Shown here: positions 56,514-63,165 of the stretch, one piece after another | Numbering within the stretch: position 1 is the stretch's first letter | How the letters are laid out: each line of letters starts with the position of its first letter | Assembly (NCBI RefSeq): GCF_007752935.1 | Contig: NZ_CP036319.1 | Span: 4,878,501 to 4,942,500, forward strand | Source of the DNA: Crateriforma conspicua | GTDB lineage: Bacteria; Planctomycetota; Planctomycetia; Pirellulales; Pirellulaceae | Direction: 5' to 3' | Length of the DNA stretch: 64,000 nt | Program-made: the position numbers and the translations under genes | The notes under the pieces: model-generated | Database searches by the model: none | What the model saw: only the letters and a program-made list of their open reading frames with translations | What the model was told of the DNA's origin: nothing

Positions 56514-57272
56514 CTACATCGGCGACCCGGCGGCCGCTTTGGTGGCCAAGAAACCGTGCATGCCGTCCAGCAAAGGGACATCGGCATAGCAATCCACCTG
56601 GACCACGTCGAAACCAGCCTGTTGCAAATCATCCACGACTTCCACCGCCGGATACAGCCGCAATCGATGTGTTTCGGTGTCTCGCCGATAGAACGCGCCT
56701 TCGCGGACGAAAGTCGTGATCTGGCGTGTTAGCAAATCCAATTCAAAAGCAGTTTCCACCAACACAGCCCAGTGGTCACCTTCGGCAAACGTCCGTGTCG
56801 GCTGACGCGGTGCCCTTGATGGACCCGCCACATCCAACAGAAACAGCCCACCGGGTAAGAGCGAACGAAACAGACGGCGAAAGAACGCTTGCCGTGCCGA
56901 TCGGTCACAACGTGGATCAAACACGTAATTCAGCACCTCGCCGATGGTGACCACCGCAACCGCTGGCGGGACCACCAGGTCCACATAGGAACCGACCTGA
57001 AACGAAGCCTCAGGGACACGCTCTCTCGCAATACCAACGCTTGCACCTGAGACATCGCACCCCAGCACCTGGTAGCCCGCGTCCGCGAAAATGCGTGCCG
57101 CGATTCCACCCCCACAGCCGATATCGACAACCAGCCCGCACCGGACATCTCGTGCGCGTAAATGATCGACCACCGTGCGGGCCGCGGCGCCGGCAAACCG
57201 TCCAAATCCTACGTCGTGGATGTGGGCAAGGTCGGATCGGTAGGCGTCCAGCGTGGCATTCTCTTCGCTCAT
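56514..57272 (-). CDS. SAM-dependent methyltransferase (class I)
   Basis: 252 aa from the ATG at 57272, with AAGGACG upstream; an earlier start at 57317 is less likely. The SAM-binding motif I is VVDIGCGGGIAARIFADAGYQVLGCDVSG, with motif II/III in VVTIGEVLNY and LLPGGLFLLDVAGP. Rossmann-fold class I enzyme of unknown substrate. This is the last host-type gene before the attachment site at 57.57 kb. Confidence 0.88.
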   Translation of the reverse strand: MSEENATLDAYRSDLAHIHDVGFGRFAGAAARTVVDHLRARDVRCGLVVDIGCGGGIAARIFADAGYQVLGCDVSGASVGIARERVPEASFQVGSYVDLVVPPAVAVVTIGEVLNYVFDPRCDRSARQAFFRRLFRSLLPGGLFLLDVAGPSRAPRQPTRTFAEGDHWAVLVETAFELDLLTRQITTFVREGAFYRRDTETHRLRLYPAVEVVDDLQQAGFDVVQVDCYADVPLLDGMHGFLATKAAAGSPM

Positions 57273-57529
57273 GCCAAAAACGTCCTTGTGCGACGAGAAT
57301 CCCAAACCAGTAGTCACCCACAGTCATCGATCACGAGCCGACGGCAGGCCACGAAAATAACGCAAGCACGGTGTCGGCGGGCGTTTCGGGCACCGGCAAA
57401 GACCTGGCAAGATCCCGGGAACGGGCGCCATCACAAACGGCCAGGCGAAGCAGTCACCGTCTGAGGGCAAAAGACGAGCAGAGGCAAGCAACTTCGGAGA
57501 TTGCTCGCAAATCACGAACGAAAGTCAAC

Positions 57530-57567
57530 AAAAAACGCCTTGTGACAACAACTCGACACAAGGCGTT
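57530..57567 (-). terminator. Rho-independent terminator of the tRNA-Val gene
   Basis: On the minus strand an 11-bp stem (AACGCCTTGTG with CACAAGGCGTT, 57557-57567 and 57534-57544) runs into a T run (57535-57530). It lies 2 bp beyond the 3' end of the tRNA remnant, so this flank is the original host downstream DNA. Confidence 0.88.
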
Positions 57568-57569
57568 GA

Positions 57570-57611
57570 TGGGCGATACAGAATTCGAATCTGTGACCTC
57601 TGCGGTGTGAA
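57570..57611 (-). tRNA. 3' half of tRNA-Val(CAC): attachment-site remnant
   Basis: Read on the minus strand: anticodon loop TTCACAC with anticodon CAC, stem half CGCAG, 5-base variable loop AGGTC, T stem ACAGA / TCTGT around loop TTCGAAT, acceptor half ATCGCCC and discriminator A; CCA is not encoded. Geometry is exact for a tRNA from the anticodon loop on. The 5' half (D arm and 5' acceptor) is absent; the upstream DNA does not pair with it. This is what an integrase leaves at the far end of an element inserted into a tRNA gene. Confidence 0.85.
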
Positions 57612-57885
57612 TCGCGATAAAACACGCAAGCGCCGCCCCGGTTTTTGCGGGAAAAACCCCGTTTCCGTTGCTATTTGCTAGCATATCGCGTGCAACGCTC
57701 GTTGCAACTAGTGGCGTTGATTGTGATATAGAACGGCCGGATTTCGCTCAAATCGGCCTATTCTTGATATGGATATCAAGAATGATTCGCCGCTTCGGCC
57801 AATCAGTCGCCCGCAAGATGGGACCGGCCACCGCTCGCAGACCGCCGGTGGACCGCCGGGAATTGCCGCATCGATGGCGGCAGGG

Positions 57886-58285
57886 GTGGAAACGACCGGT
57901 GGGTCCGGTGGTCGTGGCGACAATATTTCGGGTGATCAAATTGATCACCCGAAAACAGGTGGAAGTGACCGGTGGGTCCGGTGGTCGTGGCGACTGGTCC
58001 GACTCCACCATGGTGGAGTCGACGGACGGCAGTGGAAACGACCGCCGGGATCGGTGGTCGTGGTGACAAAAGCGTCAAATGACGTTTTATCGATTGATGA
58101 TGCAGTGGAAGTGACCGCCGGGACCGGTGGTCGTGGTGACAAGAGAAACCCCGAACCATCAAATGATGGATCGGGAGTGGAAGTGACCGCCGGGACCGGT
58201 GGTCGTGGTGACTCCGACTCCGGAATTCCGGAGTCGAAGCTTGGCAACAAGTGGAAGCGACCGCCGGGATCGATGGTCGCGGGAC
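57886..58285. repeat. Array A: six 36-bp repeats separated by different palindromes
   Basis: Repeats at 57886-57921, 57959-57994, 58032-58067, 58105-58140, 58177-58212 and a degenerate one at 58251-58285. Each begins GTGGAA and contains GACCGCCGGGACCGGTGGTC or a variant (GACCGGTG...; GGAT for GGAC). That core folds on itself (GACCGCCG with CGGTGGTC, 4-base loop GGAC/GGAT). The 36-38-bp segments between them share no sequence, but each holds its own palindrome: 57928-57952 (12+12), 58001-58020 (perfect 20 bp), 58073-58084, 58150-58175, 58216-58235 (perfect 20 bp). The 73-bp period is not a multiple of three, so this is not a repeated peptide. Confidence 0.9.
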
Positions 58286-58296
58286 TGGCCCTTGTT

Positions 58297-58625
58297 ACTT
58301 TCAGGCAAATTTTCCTGAATGTTGTCTTTCAGGTCTGTTCTCTGGCCCTGCCGTTTCTTCGCCTGGTCGCGGGCCCGGCCTTTGTTCTGTTCAGGCAAAT
58401 TTTCCTGAACAGATTCGGCGGGCTTTCGAACCTGCCGTTTCTTCGCCTGGTCGCGGGCTTTGCCTGTTTCGCAAGGTGGTAAATTTTCCACCTTGCTCTG
58501 ATGTTGATTCGACCCCTGCCGTTTCTTCGCCTGGTCGCGGGCCTGGCCTTTGTCCGGTTCAGGCAAGTTTGCCTGAAGCGCTTTTTTCGAGTGATCGCCA
58601 CCACCATCAGACTGCCGTTTCGCTT
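58297..58625. repeat. Array B: 84-bp units, 27-bp conserved block plus variable hairpin
   Basis: A 27-bp block starting CTGCCGTTTCTTCGCC and ending GGTCGCGGGC is identical at 58348-58374, 58432-58458 and 58516-58542, with a truncated start at 58612. Between blocks are hairpins whose arms change in step: TTCAGG/CCTGAA (58300-58319), CTGTTCAGG/CCTGAACAG (58387-58412), GCAAGGTGG/CCACCTTGC (58471-58496), TTCAGGCAA/TTGCCTGAA (58558-58577). The first three share an AAATTTT loop. Spacings of 84, 84 and 96 bp keep a minus frame open (peptide repeat ARDQAKKRQ ... ENLPE), but that frame has only a TTG start. Confidence 0.88.
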
Positions 58626-58797
58626 ACTACCCCCCTCAGGCCGCCTGTGCCGTCCCCTAACGCACTTTCCCGCTTTCGTCGCTCCGATGTCGCGTTAGGT
58701 CGTCCAGTCGCGGGAGGGTTGAGCGTGTGCGGTCGATCCTTGCGAAGACGACGCAAAGCAGCGTCGCGGGACGTGCCGGCGGGTGCCGGCGGTGACT

Positions 58798-59062
58798 GTG
58801 CCTCTTGTATATTATCCAAGAGGCACTTTTCATTGGTGTATTGATTCTTCACGTCGGCGGGCGTGAAGTCTTTGTGGGTCAGGTGGCGGACAGCTCCTTC
58901 TGTCCATACTGGCTTAGATTCCGAGTCCCCAATTGGGGATTCAAATGTTGGCAGCAGTGGCCGGGGACAGGAAATCAAGTCCTCAAATTGAGGACTTGTG
59001 GAAACGACCGCCGGGGTCGATGGTCGTGGTGACAGCACAAGCAGAGTGGACAAATTGACCAC
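58798..59062. repeat. Further palindromes and a solitary seventh copy of the 36-bp repeat
   Basis: Palindromes: GTGCCTCTTG / CAAGAGGCAC (58798-58826), a 14-bp perfect core TCCCCAATTGGGGA (58926-58939), CAAGTCCTCAA / TTGAGGACTTG (58976-58998), and GTGG-A-CAAATTG-A-CCAC (59046-59062). A 36-bp repeat of the array A type lies between the last two at 58998-59033, 0.7 kb from the array. A minus frame (58607-59062) spans this region but is built from repeats at its start. Confidence 0.85.
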
Positions 59063-59331
59063 CCCAAAATCTCATTCTGCTGGCCGAGATAAAGCAGACG
59101 GAACACGGGCGGTCGTCACCGATGCGAACCGACTTTGAGGCCACCCCCGGCTGTGTCCGTGCGTACCTTCCCCCTAATCCCCCACGGGATTGAAAGCGCC
59201 GGAATTTTTATGGCGAGCATCGCGATTCTATTGACCGCACTTTTCATCTGTCCGGCGGAAGGACCCAAAGGCGGGTAGGGGGGTGGTGCATCGCATCGGT
59301 TGGTCCATTGTCGCAGATTCAATGAAGACAC

Positions 59332-59373
59332 AAAAAAAAGCCGGACCACTGCCAAAGCTAACAGCGGTCCGGC
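59332..59373 (-). terminator. Strong Rho-independent terminator ending the element's leftward operon
   Basis: Minus strand: GCCGGACCGCTG pairs with CAGTGGTCCGGC (one G-T pair), followed by eight T residues (59339-59332). It lies 63 bp past the stop of the last operon gene and separates the operon from the palindrome region. Confidence 0.92.
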
Positions 59374-59435
59374 CAAGCCCAGTCCCGTGGAAAGGTTGCG
59401 AAACACGGGGCGGGAGACAATCAGCGGGTGTGGGG

Positions 59436-60191
59436 TCAGTCGACGTACACGTCCAGACATTCCGCCTCGGCGGCATCAATCGCATCGTTGTACGCGTCCA
59501 GGTTCTCCCCGTGGATTTCTTCGAGTTTTGGAATGCGTGCCACCTGCTCGTCGATGTAGGCCTGCCATGCCGAACGGTCGACCGTAGATCGCTGGCCAAA
59601 CCCACGACGCTCAACAAACTTCTTGCCGGTGGTGTGTTCGATTGTGGTGATGAAGTCGATGCACTTCTGCCCGTCATCGATGGCCAAGTTCTCGCACGCT
59701 TCGATGCGGTCCAACTCGGTCTCCGCCCGCAATGCCGCCTCCCGATACTTTCGGGTCGCGGCTCGCTTGCGCTGGTTGAACTCAGCGACGCGCCACTTGG
59801 GTGCCAGCGATCGCAGGTTAGTAACTGCCGCGTCCATCTCCTCGGCTCGCTTGGCCGCGATGCGGTGGTCTTGCTCGATCTTGGCCAACTCGGATTGAAG
59901 GTCGGCGATCTGCTTTTGCAATTCTGGCGCGCGTTTTTCTCGCACTTTGAACAGGCGAGAAACTTCCGCATCCTGTTTGTCGCGATCTTTGCGGGTGCCG
60001 GCGATCTTGCGTAGCTGGACGATGCGACCGAATCGGCGCAACTCTTTGTCCAGTTCCCTTTCGCTGCACCCGAGTGCATTGCAGCATTCGACGCGTTGTT
60101 CAAACGTCAATTCTCCGCCGGACGATGCGACCATTTTTAACAACTCCTCGGCGGCTTCCAGCTTGGATTTGGTTTCGGTTTTGGTGGTCAT
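59436..60191 (-). CDS. Coiled-coil protein of unknown function (element-encoded)
   Basis: 251 aa. The N-terminal 60 residues look like a small helical domain (LTFEQRVECCNALGCSERELDKELRRFGRI). Residues about 75-175 are a long coiled coil (KRAPELQKQIADLQSELAKIEQDHRIAAKRAEEMDAAVTNL; NQRKRAATRKYREAALRAETELDRIEA). The C-terminus is acidic (AYNDAIDAAEAECLDVYVD). No known family. The ATGA overlap with the previous gene makes it the final gene of the leftward operon. Confidence 0.75.
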   Translation of the reverse strand: MTTKTETKSKLEAAEELLKMVASSGGELTFEQRVECCNALGCSERELDKELRRFGRIVQLRKIAGTRKDRDKQDAEVSRLFKVREKRAPELQKQIADLQSELAKIEQDHRIAAKRAEEMDAAVTNLRSLAPKWRVAEFNQRKRAATRKYREAALRAETELDRIEACENLAIDDGQKCIDFITTIEHTTGKKFVERRGFGQRSTVDRSAWQAYIDEQVARIPKLEEIHGENLDAYNDAIDAAEAECLDVYVD

Positions 60192-60529
60192 TGGTTGGCC
60201 TCATGCTTGGCTGTCAGTCGGATTAGTTCGTCGCAGTGTTCGCGAAACGTGTGCGGTGGGACATTCAATTCCAGACCGCTGTTGAGAAGTTGCCAGTCGC
60301 TTCGGTTCAAAAACTGCATCGCACTGGCCAGTCGGACCGTTGTGGCCCTGGACGCTCGGCCACGGTGGACCCAGTAGCCTGACCACAAGTCCGCCGGCGG
60401 TCCGTCGGTGTACTGGTTCGCCTTGTTGATAACCTCGACCAGGCAAAACACCGCGACGGCCTCAGCGTGGCTCCCGGCGGCTGTGACAAACTCGCCACCG
60501 GTCGGCAAGACGATGTAGAACTTATCCAT
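60188..60529 (-). CDS. Hypothetical protein (element-encoded)
   Basis: 113 aa. Begins MDKFYIVLPTGGEFVTAAGSHAEAVAVFCL, with an alpha/beta feel, then GYWVHRGRASRATTVRLASAMQFLNRSDW. No recognised family. Overlaps the upstream coiled-coil gene's end by 8 bp and the next gene by ATGA, so it is translated as part of a tight operon. Confidence 0.65.
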   Translation of the reverse strand: MDKFYIVLPTGGEFVTAAGSHAEAVAVFCLVEVINKANQYTDGPPADLWSGYWVHRGRASRATTVRLASAMQFLNRSDWQLLNSGLELNVPPHTFREHCDELIRLTAKHEANQ

Positions 60530-60998
60530 GGCGACGACCGCGTCGGCTGTTGGCTTCGGTGATGGCCAGTTCCCGCAGCTCAGGATAGGCCCGGTTCGCG
60601 CGGCTCACGGCTTTGGCTCGTGTCATGCCCTGGCTTACAAGATCGTCGACCAGTGCTTTCCACTGCCCCCGCAACGAATGCGTATCGACCAGATTCGGCC
60701 GGTGACCGTTGGCGAATGCGACCGGCTTGTTCCCTCGTGCTTTGGCCTTCGCCGCCGGTGCGGTCCGCTCGGCTTCGTCCGCGTCGTGCTGGTCACGCTC
60801 AGCGGTCAACGTTTCGATTCGCTTTTCCAACTCGGCGATGGTTTCCGACAACTGGTCGTTTTCGGCGATCAGGCGTTTTTGTTCATCGGCGGCGATGGCT
60901 TTCACGCTCTTGCCTCGCTCGATGGCAAGAACCAGTCGGTCGCTGGTCATTCTTGGAAACATACGCCGAAGCGTCCGCAGGTCTTTTGCTTGACTCAT
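60522..60998 (-). CDS. Basic coiled-coil protein (element-encoded)
   Basis: 158 aa from the ATG at 60998, which has GGAG 10 bp upstream; the longer frame overlaps the zinc-finger gene. A helical N-terminus (LRTLRRMFPRMTSDRLVLAIERGKSVKAIAADEQKRL) is followed by a coiled coil (LIAENDQLSETIAELEKRIETLTAERDQHDADEAE) and a basic C-terminus (RAKAVSRANRAYPELRELAITEANSRRGRR). It could be a nucleic-acid-binding accessory factor; no family recognised. Confidence 0.65.
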   Translation of the reverse strand: MSQAKDLRTLRRMFPRMTSDRLVLAIERGKSVKAIAADEQKRLIAENDQLSETIAELEKRIETLTAERDQHDADEAERTAPAAKAKARGNKPVAFANGHRPNLVDTHSLRGQWKALVDDLVSQGMTRAKAVSRANRAYPELRELAITEANSRRGRRHG

Positions 60999-61005
60999 TT
61001 TGCAT

Positions 61006-61251
61006 CTACTCCGTGGGGTGTGATGCTTCCATCGTATGGCCGCAACATGGACATTCCATGGCCGACTTATCCGAACGGATAACTGCATCAAAAATATCCC
61101 TGCCGCGCTCATCGACCGCGTTGCTCGACTTGCCGTGATGTCCGCAGACATCGCACCGAAAGTACCGCGTCCGCCATCGTCCGACCGTGCGCGTGCTCTG
61201 CCGTCGCATCGTGCCGGTGTGGCACTTGGGGCAGGTGTCTAAAGCTCGCAT
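61006..61251 (-). CDS. Small zinc-finger protein (element-encoded)
   Basis: 81 aa from the ATG at 61251, which overlaps the preceding stop by one base (TGATG). Three CxxC pairs: CPKC, CDVCG and CPCCG, with a histidine in GHTM, indicate a zinc-ribbon fold. The basic stretch MRRQSTRTVGRWRTRYFRC is typical of phage/plasmid zinc-ribbon proteins related to transcription regulators. Exact role unknown. Confidence 0.7.
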   Translation of the reverse strand: MRALDTCPKCHTGTMRRQSTRTVGRWRTRYFRCDVCGHHGKSSNAVDERGRDIFDAVIRSDKSAMECPCCGHTMEASHPTE

Positions 61252-61466
61252 CAGTATTGCTCGCTCAGGATGCTCTCGTCGGCGATGCGAAGGACCAGCC
61301 GCGTATCTTCGTAATCCAGACGCAATAGCGTCCCCTTCTCGACGCGACGCGATGTCCTGGCGATGTGGATTTGCTCGCCTTCCTTGGTCGTCAGTGGCAT
61401 GACCGCCAAGGTGTTTCGGTCGACTTGCGTTCGCTTGGCTTGTGCCCGGCGTTTCGTCCCTGCCAT
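61251..61466 (-). CDS. Small protein, possibly CsrA-like
   Basis: 71 aa from the ATG at 61466. After a basic N-terminal extension (AGTKRRAQAKRTQVDRN) the remaining 48 residues, starting LAVMPLTTKEGEQIHI and containing LLRLDYEDTRLVLRIAD, resemble the CsrA pattern L-T-R-K-x-GE-x-I-x-I ... V-R-L-G-I. The match is weak: the conserved C-terminal VxR of CsrA is not evident. If right, it would bind GGA motifs in RNA hairpin loops. Lies between two zinc-finger genes in the operon. Confidence 0.4.
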   Translation of the reverse strand: MAGTKRRAQAKRTQVDRNTLAVMPLTTKEGEQIHIARTSRRVEKGTLLRLDYEDTRLVLRIADESILSEQY

Positions 61467-61469
61467 TGC

Positions 61470-61730
61470 TCAAACTCCGTTCTGTTGTTGGTGGTGGTTC
61501 GCGTGTTCAAGTTCGGGGGTGCTGCCAGTGTCGCGGCGGTAGCCAATGAATCCGCCGCAAACCGAACACGTTGTGCGAATCCAACCAGGACGCGATTGAA
61601 AGTCGTCGCGCCAGGCGGACCGGTCGTGGTACGTGCAACGCGGCGGTGTCGTTGGTTCGGATGCCGGCGTGTTCAGTGCCGGCGTCACCCAAAGCGATTG
61701 AAGGTCGACGGCGGTCGGTGCGGTGTTCAT
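61470..61730 (-). CDS. Small protein with a zinc-ribbon-like CxxC (element-encoded)
   Basis: 86 aa from the ATG at 61730. N-terminal 35 residues Pro/Thr-rich; then YHDRSAWRDDFQSRPGWIRTTCSVCGGFIGYRR, with one CxxC and histidines, recalling the C-terminal tails of restriction/phage proteins that recognise primases or HNH partners. Too short to assign. Stop is 3 bp before the CsrA-like start. Confidence 0.6.
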   Translation of the reverse strand: MNTAPTAVDLQSLWVTPALNTPASEPTTPPRCTYHDRSAWRDDFQSRPGWIRTTCSVCGGFIGYRRDTGSTPELEHANHHQQQNGV

Positions 61731-61750
61731 TCGTCGGCGGTGGTCTCTGG

Positions 61751-61901
61751 AGTCAGTCTCAATGGGAACCATTAAGAGAGACTGACTCTCTTATGGTCCC
61801 TTATGGGAATGGCGACATCTGGGTGTCGCCTGGGCAGGTATCAAAATGTCGCCTACGTGGCGACATAGCTATGTCGCCTAGGATTTGCTCAAAATGTCGC
61901 C
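61751..61901. repeat. Candidate replication origin or operator: six ATGTCGCC copies and competing hairpins
   Basis: ATGTCGCC or a one-base variant occurs six times within 91 bp: 61846-61853, 61871-61878, 61894-61901 and 61823-61830 (GTGTCGCC) on plus, 61811-61818 and 61859-61866 inverted. Pairs form GGCGACAT/ATGTCGCC dyads. Next to it, AGTCAGTCTC (61751-61760) can pair with GAGACTGACT (61778-61787), while CCATTAAGAGAG (61769-61780) can instead pair with CTCTCTTATGG (61786-61796). The site is just below the replication genes, typical of iterons at an origin or of operators for the winged-helix protein. Confidence 0.55.
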
Positions 61902-62251
61902 TAGGCGTCCGGCGGTGATCGGGGCAGTGAGTCGAGTTTTTCGCGCGACATTGGCAACACTCGGTAGCTTGCCGAACCTTGGCGAAACCCTCCCGTGTTC
62001 ACTACTACCAGCAGCCCCCGAGCGACCAAGCTTGCGACCGACCGCTCAACGGTTTTGCGATCAATCCCACACCGACCCGCGATGGCTCGCTGGGATACCG
62101 TCGCGATCCCTTCGCGGGTGTCGCGGTACAACGCCAGCCACACCAACAACTCGGACCGTCGCAGTTCGCTTGCCGTGAAGTCCACAAACGCATTCAAGAC
62201 GCGGAAGCGGTCGGCGGTTTGACGCTTCGGCTTTGTCTTTGGGCGGGTCAT
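61901..62251 (-). CDS. Winged-helix DNA-binding protein (element-encoded)
   Basis: 116 aa, starting with ATGA overlap to the helicase gene. A basic N-terminus is followed by a clear winged helix: SELLVWLALYRDTREGIATVSQRAIAGRCGIDRKTVERSVASLVARGLLVVVN. Similar small winged helices act as replication initiators or repressors on plasmids and satellites. The repeat cluster 61811-61901 touches its 3' end and is a likely binding site. Confidence 0.8.
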   Translation of the reverse strand: MTRPKTKPKRQTADRFRVLNAFVDFTASELRRSELLVWLALYRDTREGIATVSQRAIAGRCGIDRKTVERSVASLVARGLLVVVNTGGFRQGSASYRVLPMSREKLDSLPRSPPDA

Positions 62252-63165
62252 TCCTCACCCCACAATCCCGCAATCGCAGCGCGAAGTTGGCGGTGTTCCT
62301 CGGTCATCGGTGGTTCGGTCGGTTCGAACGATTGGACCGAGCGGTCGAACGTCAGGTCGCAATCCGTCGGCTGACCGTAGCGGCTTTTCAGTTGCCTCAA
62401 CGTCACGTCGATAACCGCGTCGTCGGCGTCCTGTTCGGCGTCCTTCGCGGGAACCAGCAGGTAGGCGTCATCGGCCCCGTATTCCAGTTCTGACGACTCC
62501 CGAAAGGATGCCAGTGACAAGCCGTCGCCGGCGTAGCTGGTGCGGCCTTTGGCATCCTTCGAACGTCCGACCGCCGACAACGCCAGAACGCAACAACCCG
62601 CATCGGCGAACCGCCGTATCGAATCCATCGTCGCATCGACCGAACCGCGTTTGTCGTCATGCTTGCCGACCGGCCGGATTCGTTGGATGTAGTCCAAAAC
62701 AACCAACTCGGCTTCGATGTCGTCCGCAGCCGCCGCGACGTTCTCAAGTGTCATCGGTGCCCGCACAAACACCAGCCTGTCGGCGATGTCGTCGATGACA
62801 TCAAAAGCCGCGTCTAGTTTGTCGCGTTGCCGTTCACCTAGTTGGCGGCTTTGGATGTAGTCCAGTCCCACCCCCGATAAACGGCTCAGTTGCCGTTCTA
62901 ACAGCCGTTCCGGCGGCATCTCGACATTGCAGACGCACGCACGCAACGATTCGTCAGCGGTCATCGCAGAGACGACGCACTGCATGGCAAATGCCGTCTT
63001 GCCCATGCCGGGTGAACCGCCCAACAAAGAGACGGTCCCCGGACCAAGCCGGACGTGTTCCAATCCCGGCCCGATGTCATATCGGCGCGGCGGTTCGCCG
63101 TGCAAAACATCGTCTTGCCAGTCATCGAACAACCGGTCGCACCGGATGAAGTTCGCGGCGGTCAT
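62248..63165 (-). CDS. DnaB/RepA-like replicative helicase
   Basis: 305 aa. RecA-type hexameric helicase core: Walker A GGSPGMGKTAFAMQ near 50, acidic catalytic NVEMPPERLLERQ, Walker B in AELVVLDYIQRIRP, a Q-loop region VLALSAVGRS, and QLKSRYGQPTDCDLTFD at the C-terminus. The N-terminal domain that lets DnaB bind primase is missing, as in RepA-like plasmid helicases. Its ATG overlaps the primase stop (ATGA), so helicase and primase are made together. Confidence 0.88.
   Translation of the reverse strand: MTAANFIRCDRLFDDWQDDVLHGEPPRRYDIGPGLEHVRLGPGTVSLLGGSPGMGKTAFAMQCVVSAMTADESLRACVCNVEMPPERLLERQLSRLSGVGLDYIQSRQLGERQRDKLDAAFDVIDDIADRLVFVRAPMTLENVAAAADDIEAELVVLDYIQRIRPVGKHDDKRGSVDATMDSIRRFADAGCCVLALSAVGRSKDAKGRTSYAGDGLSLASFRESSELEYGADDAYLLVPAKDAEQDADDAVIDVTLRQLKSRYGQPTDCDLTFDRSVQSFEPTEPPMTEEHRQLRAAIAGLWGEE

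Larger units (their letters stand above)
57612..59331. other. 1.7-kb region of palindromes and repeats with no convincing gene
   Basis: Between the attachment site and the terminator at 59332-59373 no protein gene is convincing. Open frames here (for example 57769-58482 plus, 58607-59062 minus) are generated by the repeats and have no ribosome site or known domain. An isolated 11+11 palindrome lies at 57760-57783 (ATTCTTGATAT, GG, ATATCAAGAAT) and another at 57864-57882 (TGCCGC / GCGGCA). The repeat arrays are listed separately. Confidence 0.7.

Noticed and set aside
57886-58285. CRISPR array (36-bp repeats, 36-38-bp intervals)
   Set aside because: Intervals are palindromes rather than unrelated spacers, repeats vary by several bases, and no cas gene is present in the window.
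57769-58482. Plus-strand frame of 237 codons
   Set aside because: It reads through array A in a changing register and through array B. No ribosome site or domain; explained by the repeats.
58159-58566. Minus-strand frame with ARDQAKKRQ repeats as a protein gene
   Set aside because: Kept only as a possibility: it has just a TTG start with no ribosome site, continues into array A where the period is not divisible by three, and the hairpin covariation explains the pattern better.
57886-59062. Integron attC sites
   Set aside because: Imperfect palindromes alternate with repeats, but there is no GTTRRRY/RYYYAAC core pair, no cassette genes and no integrase nearby.
58607-59062. Minus-strand frame of 151 codons
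   Set aside because: Its start lies in repeat DNA, palindromes make up much of it, and no family is recognised.
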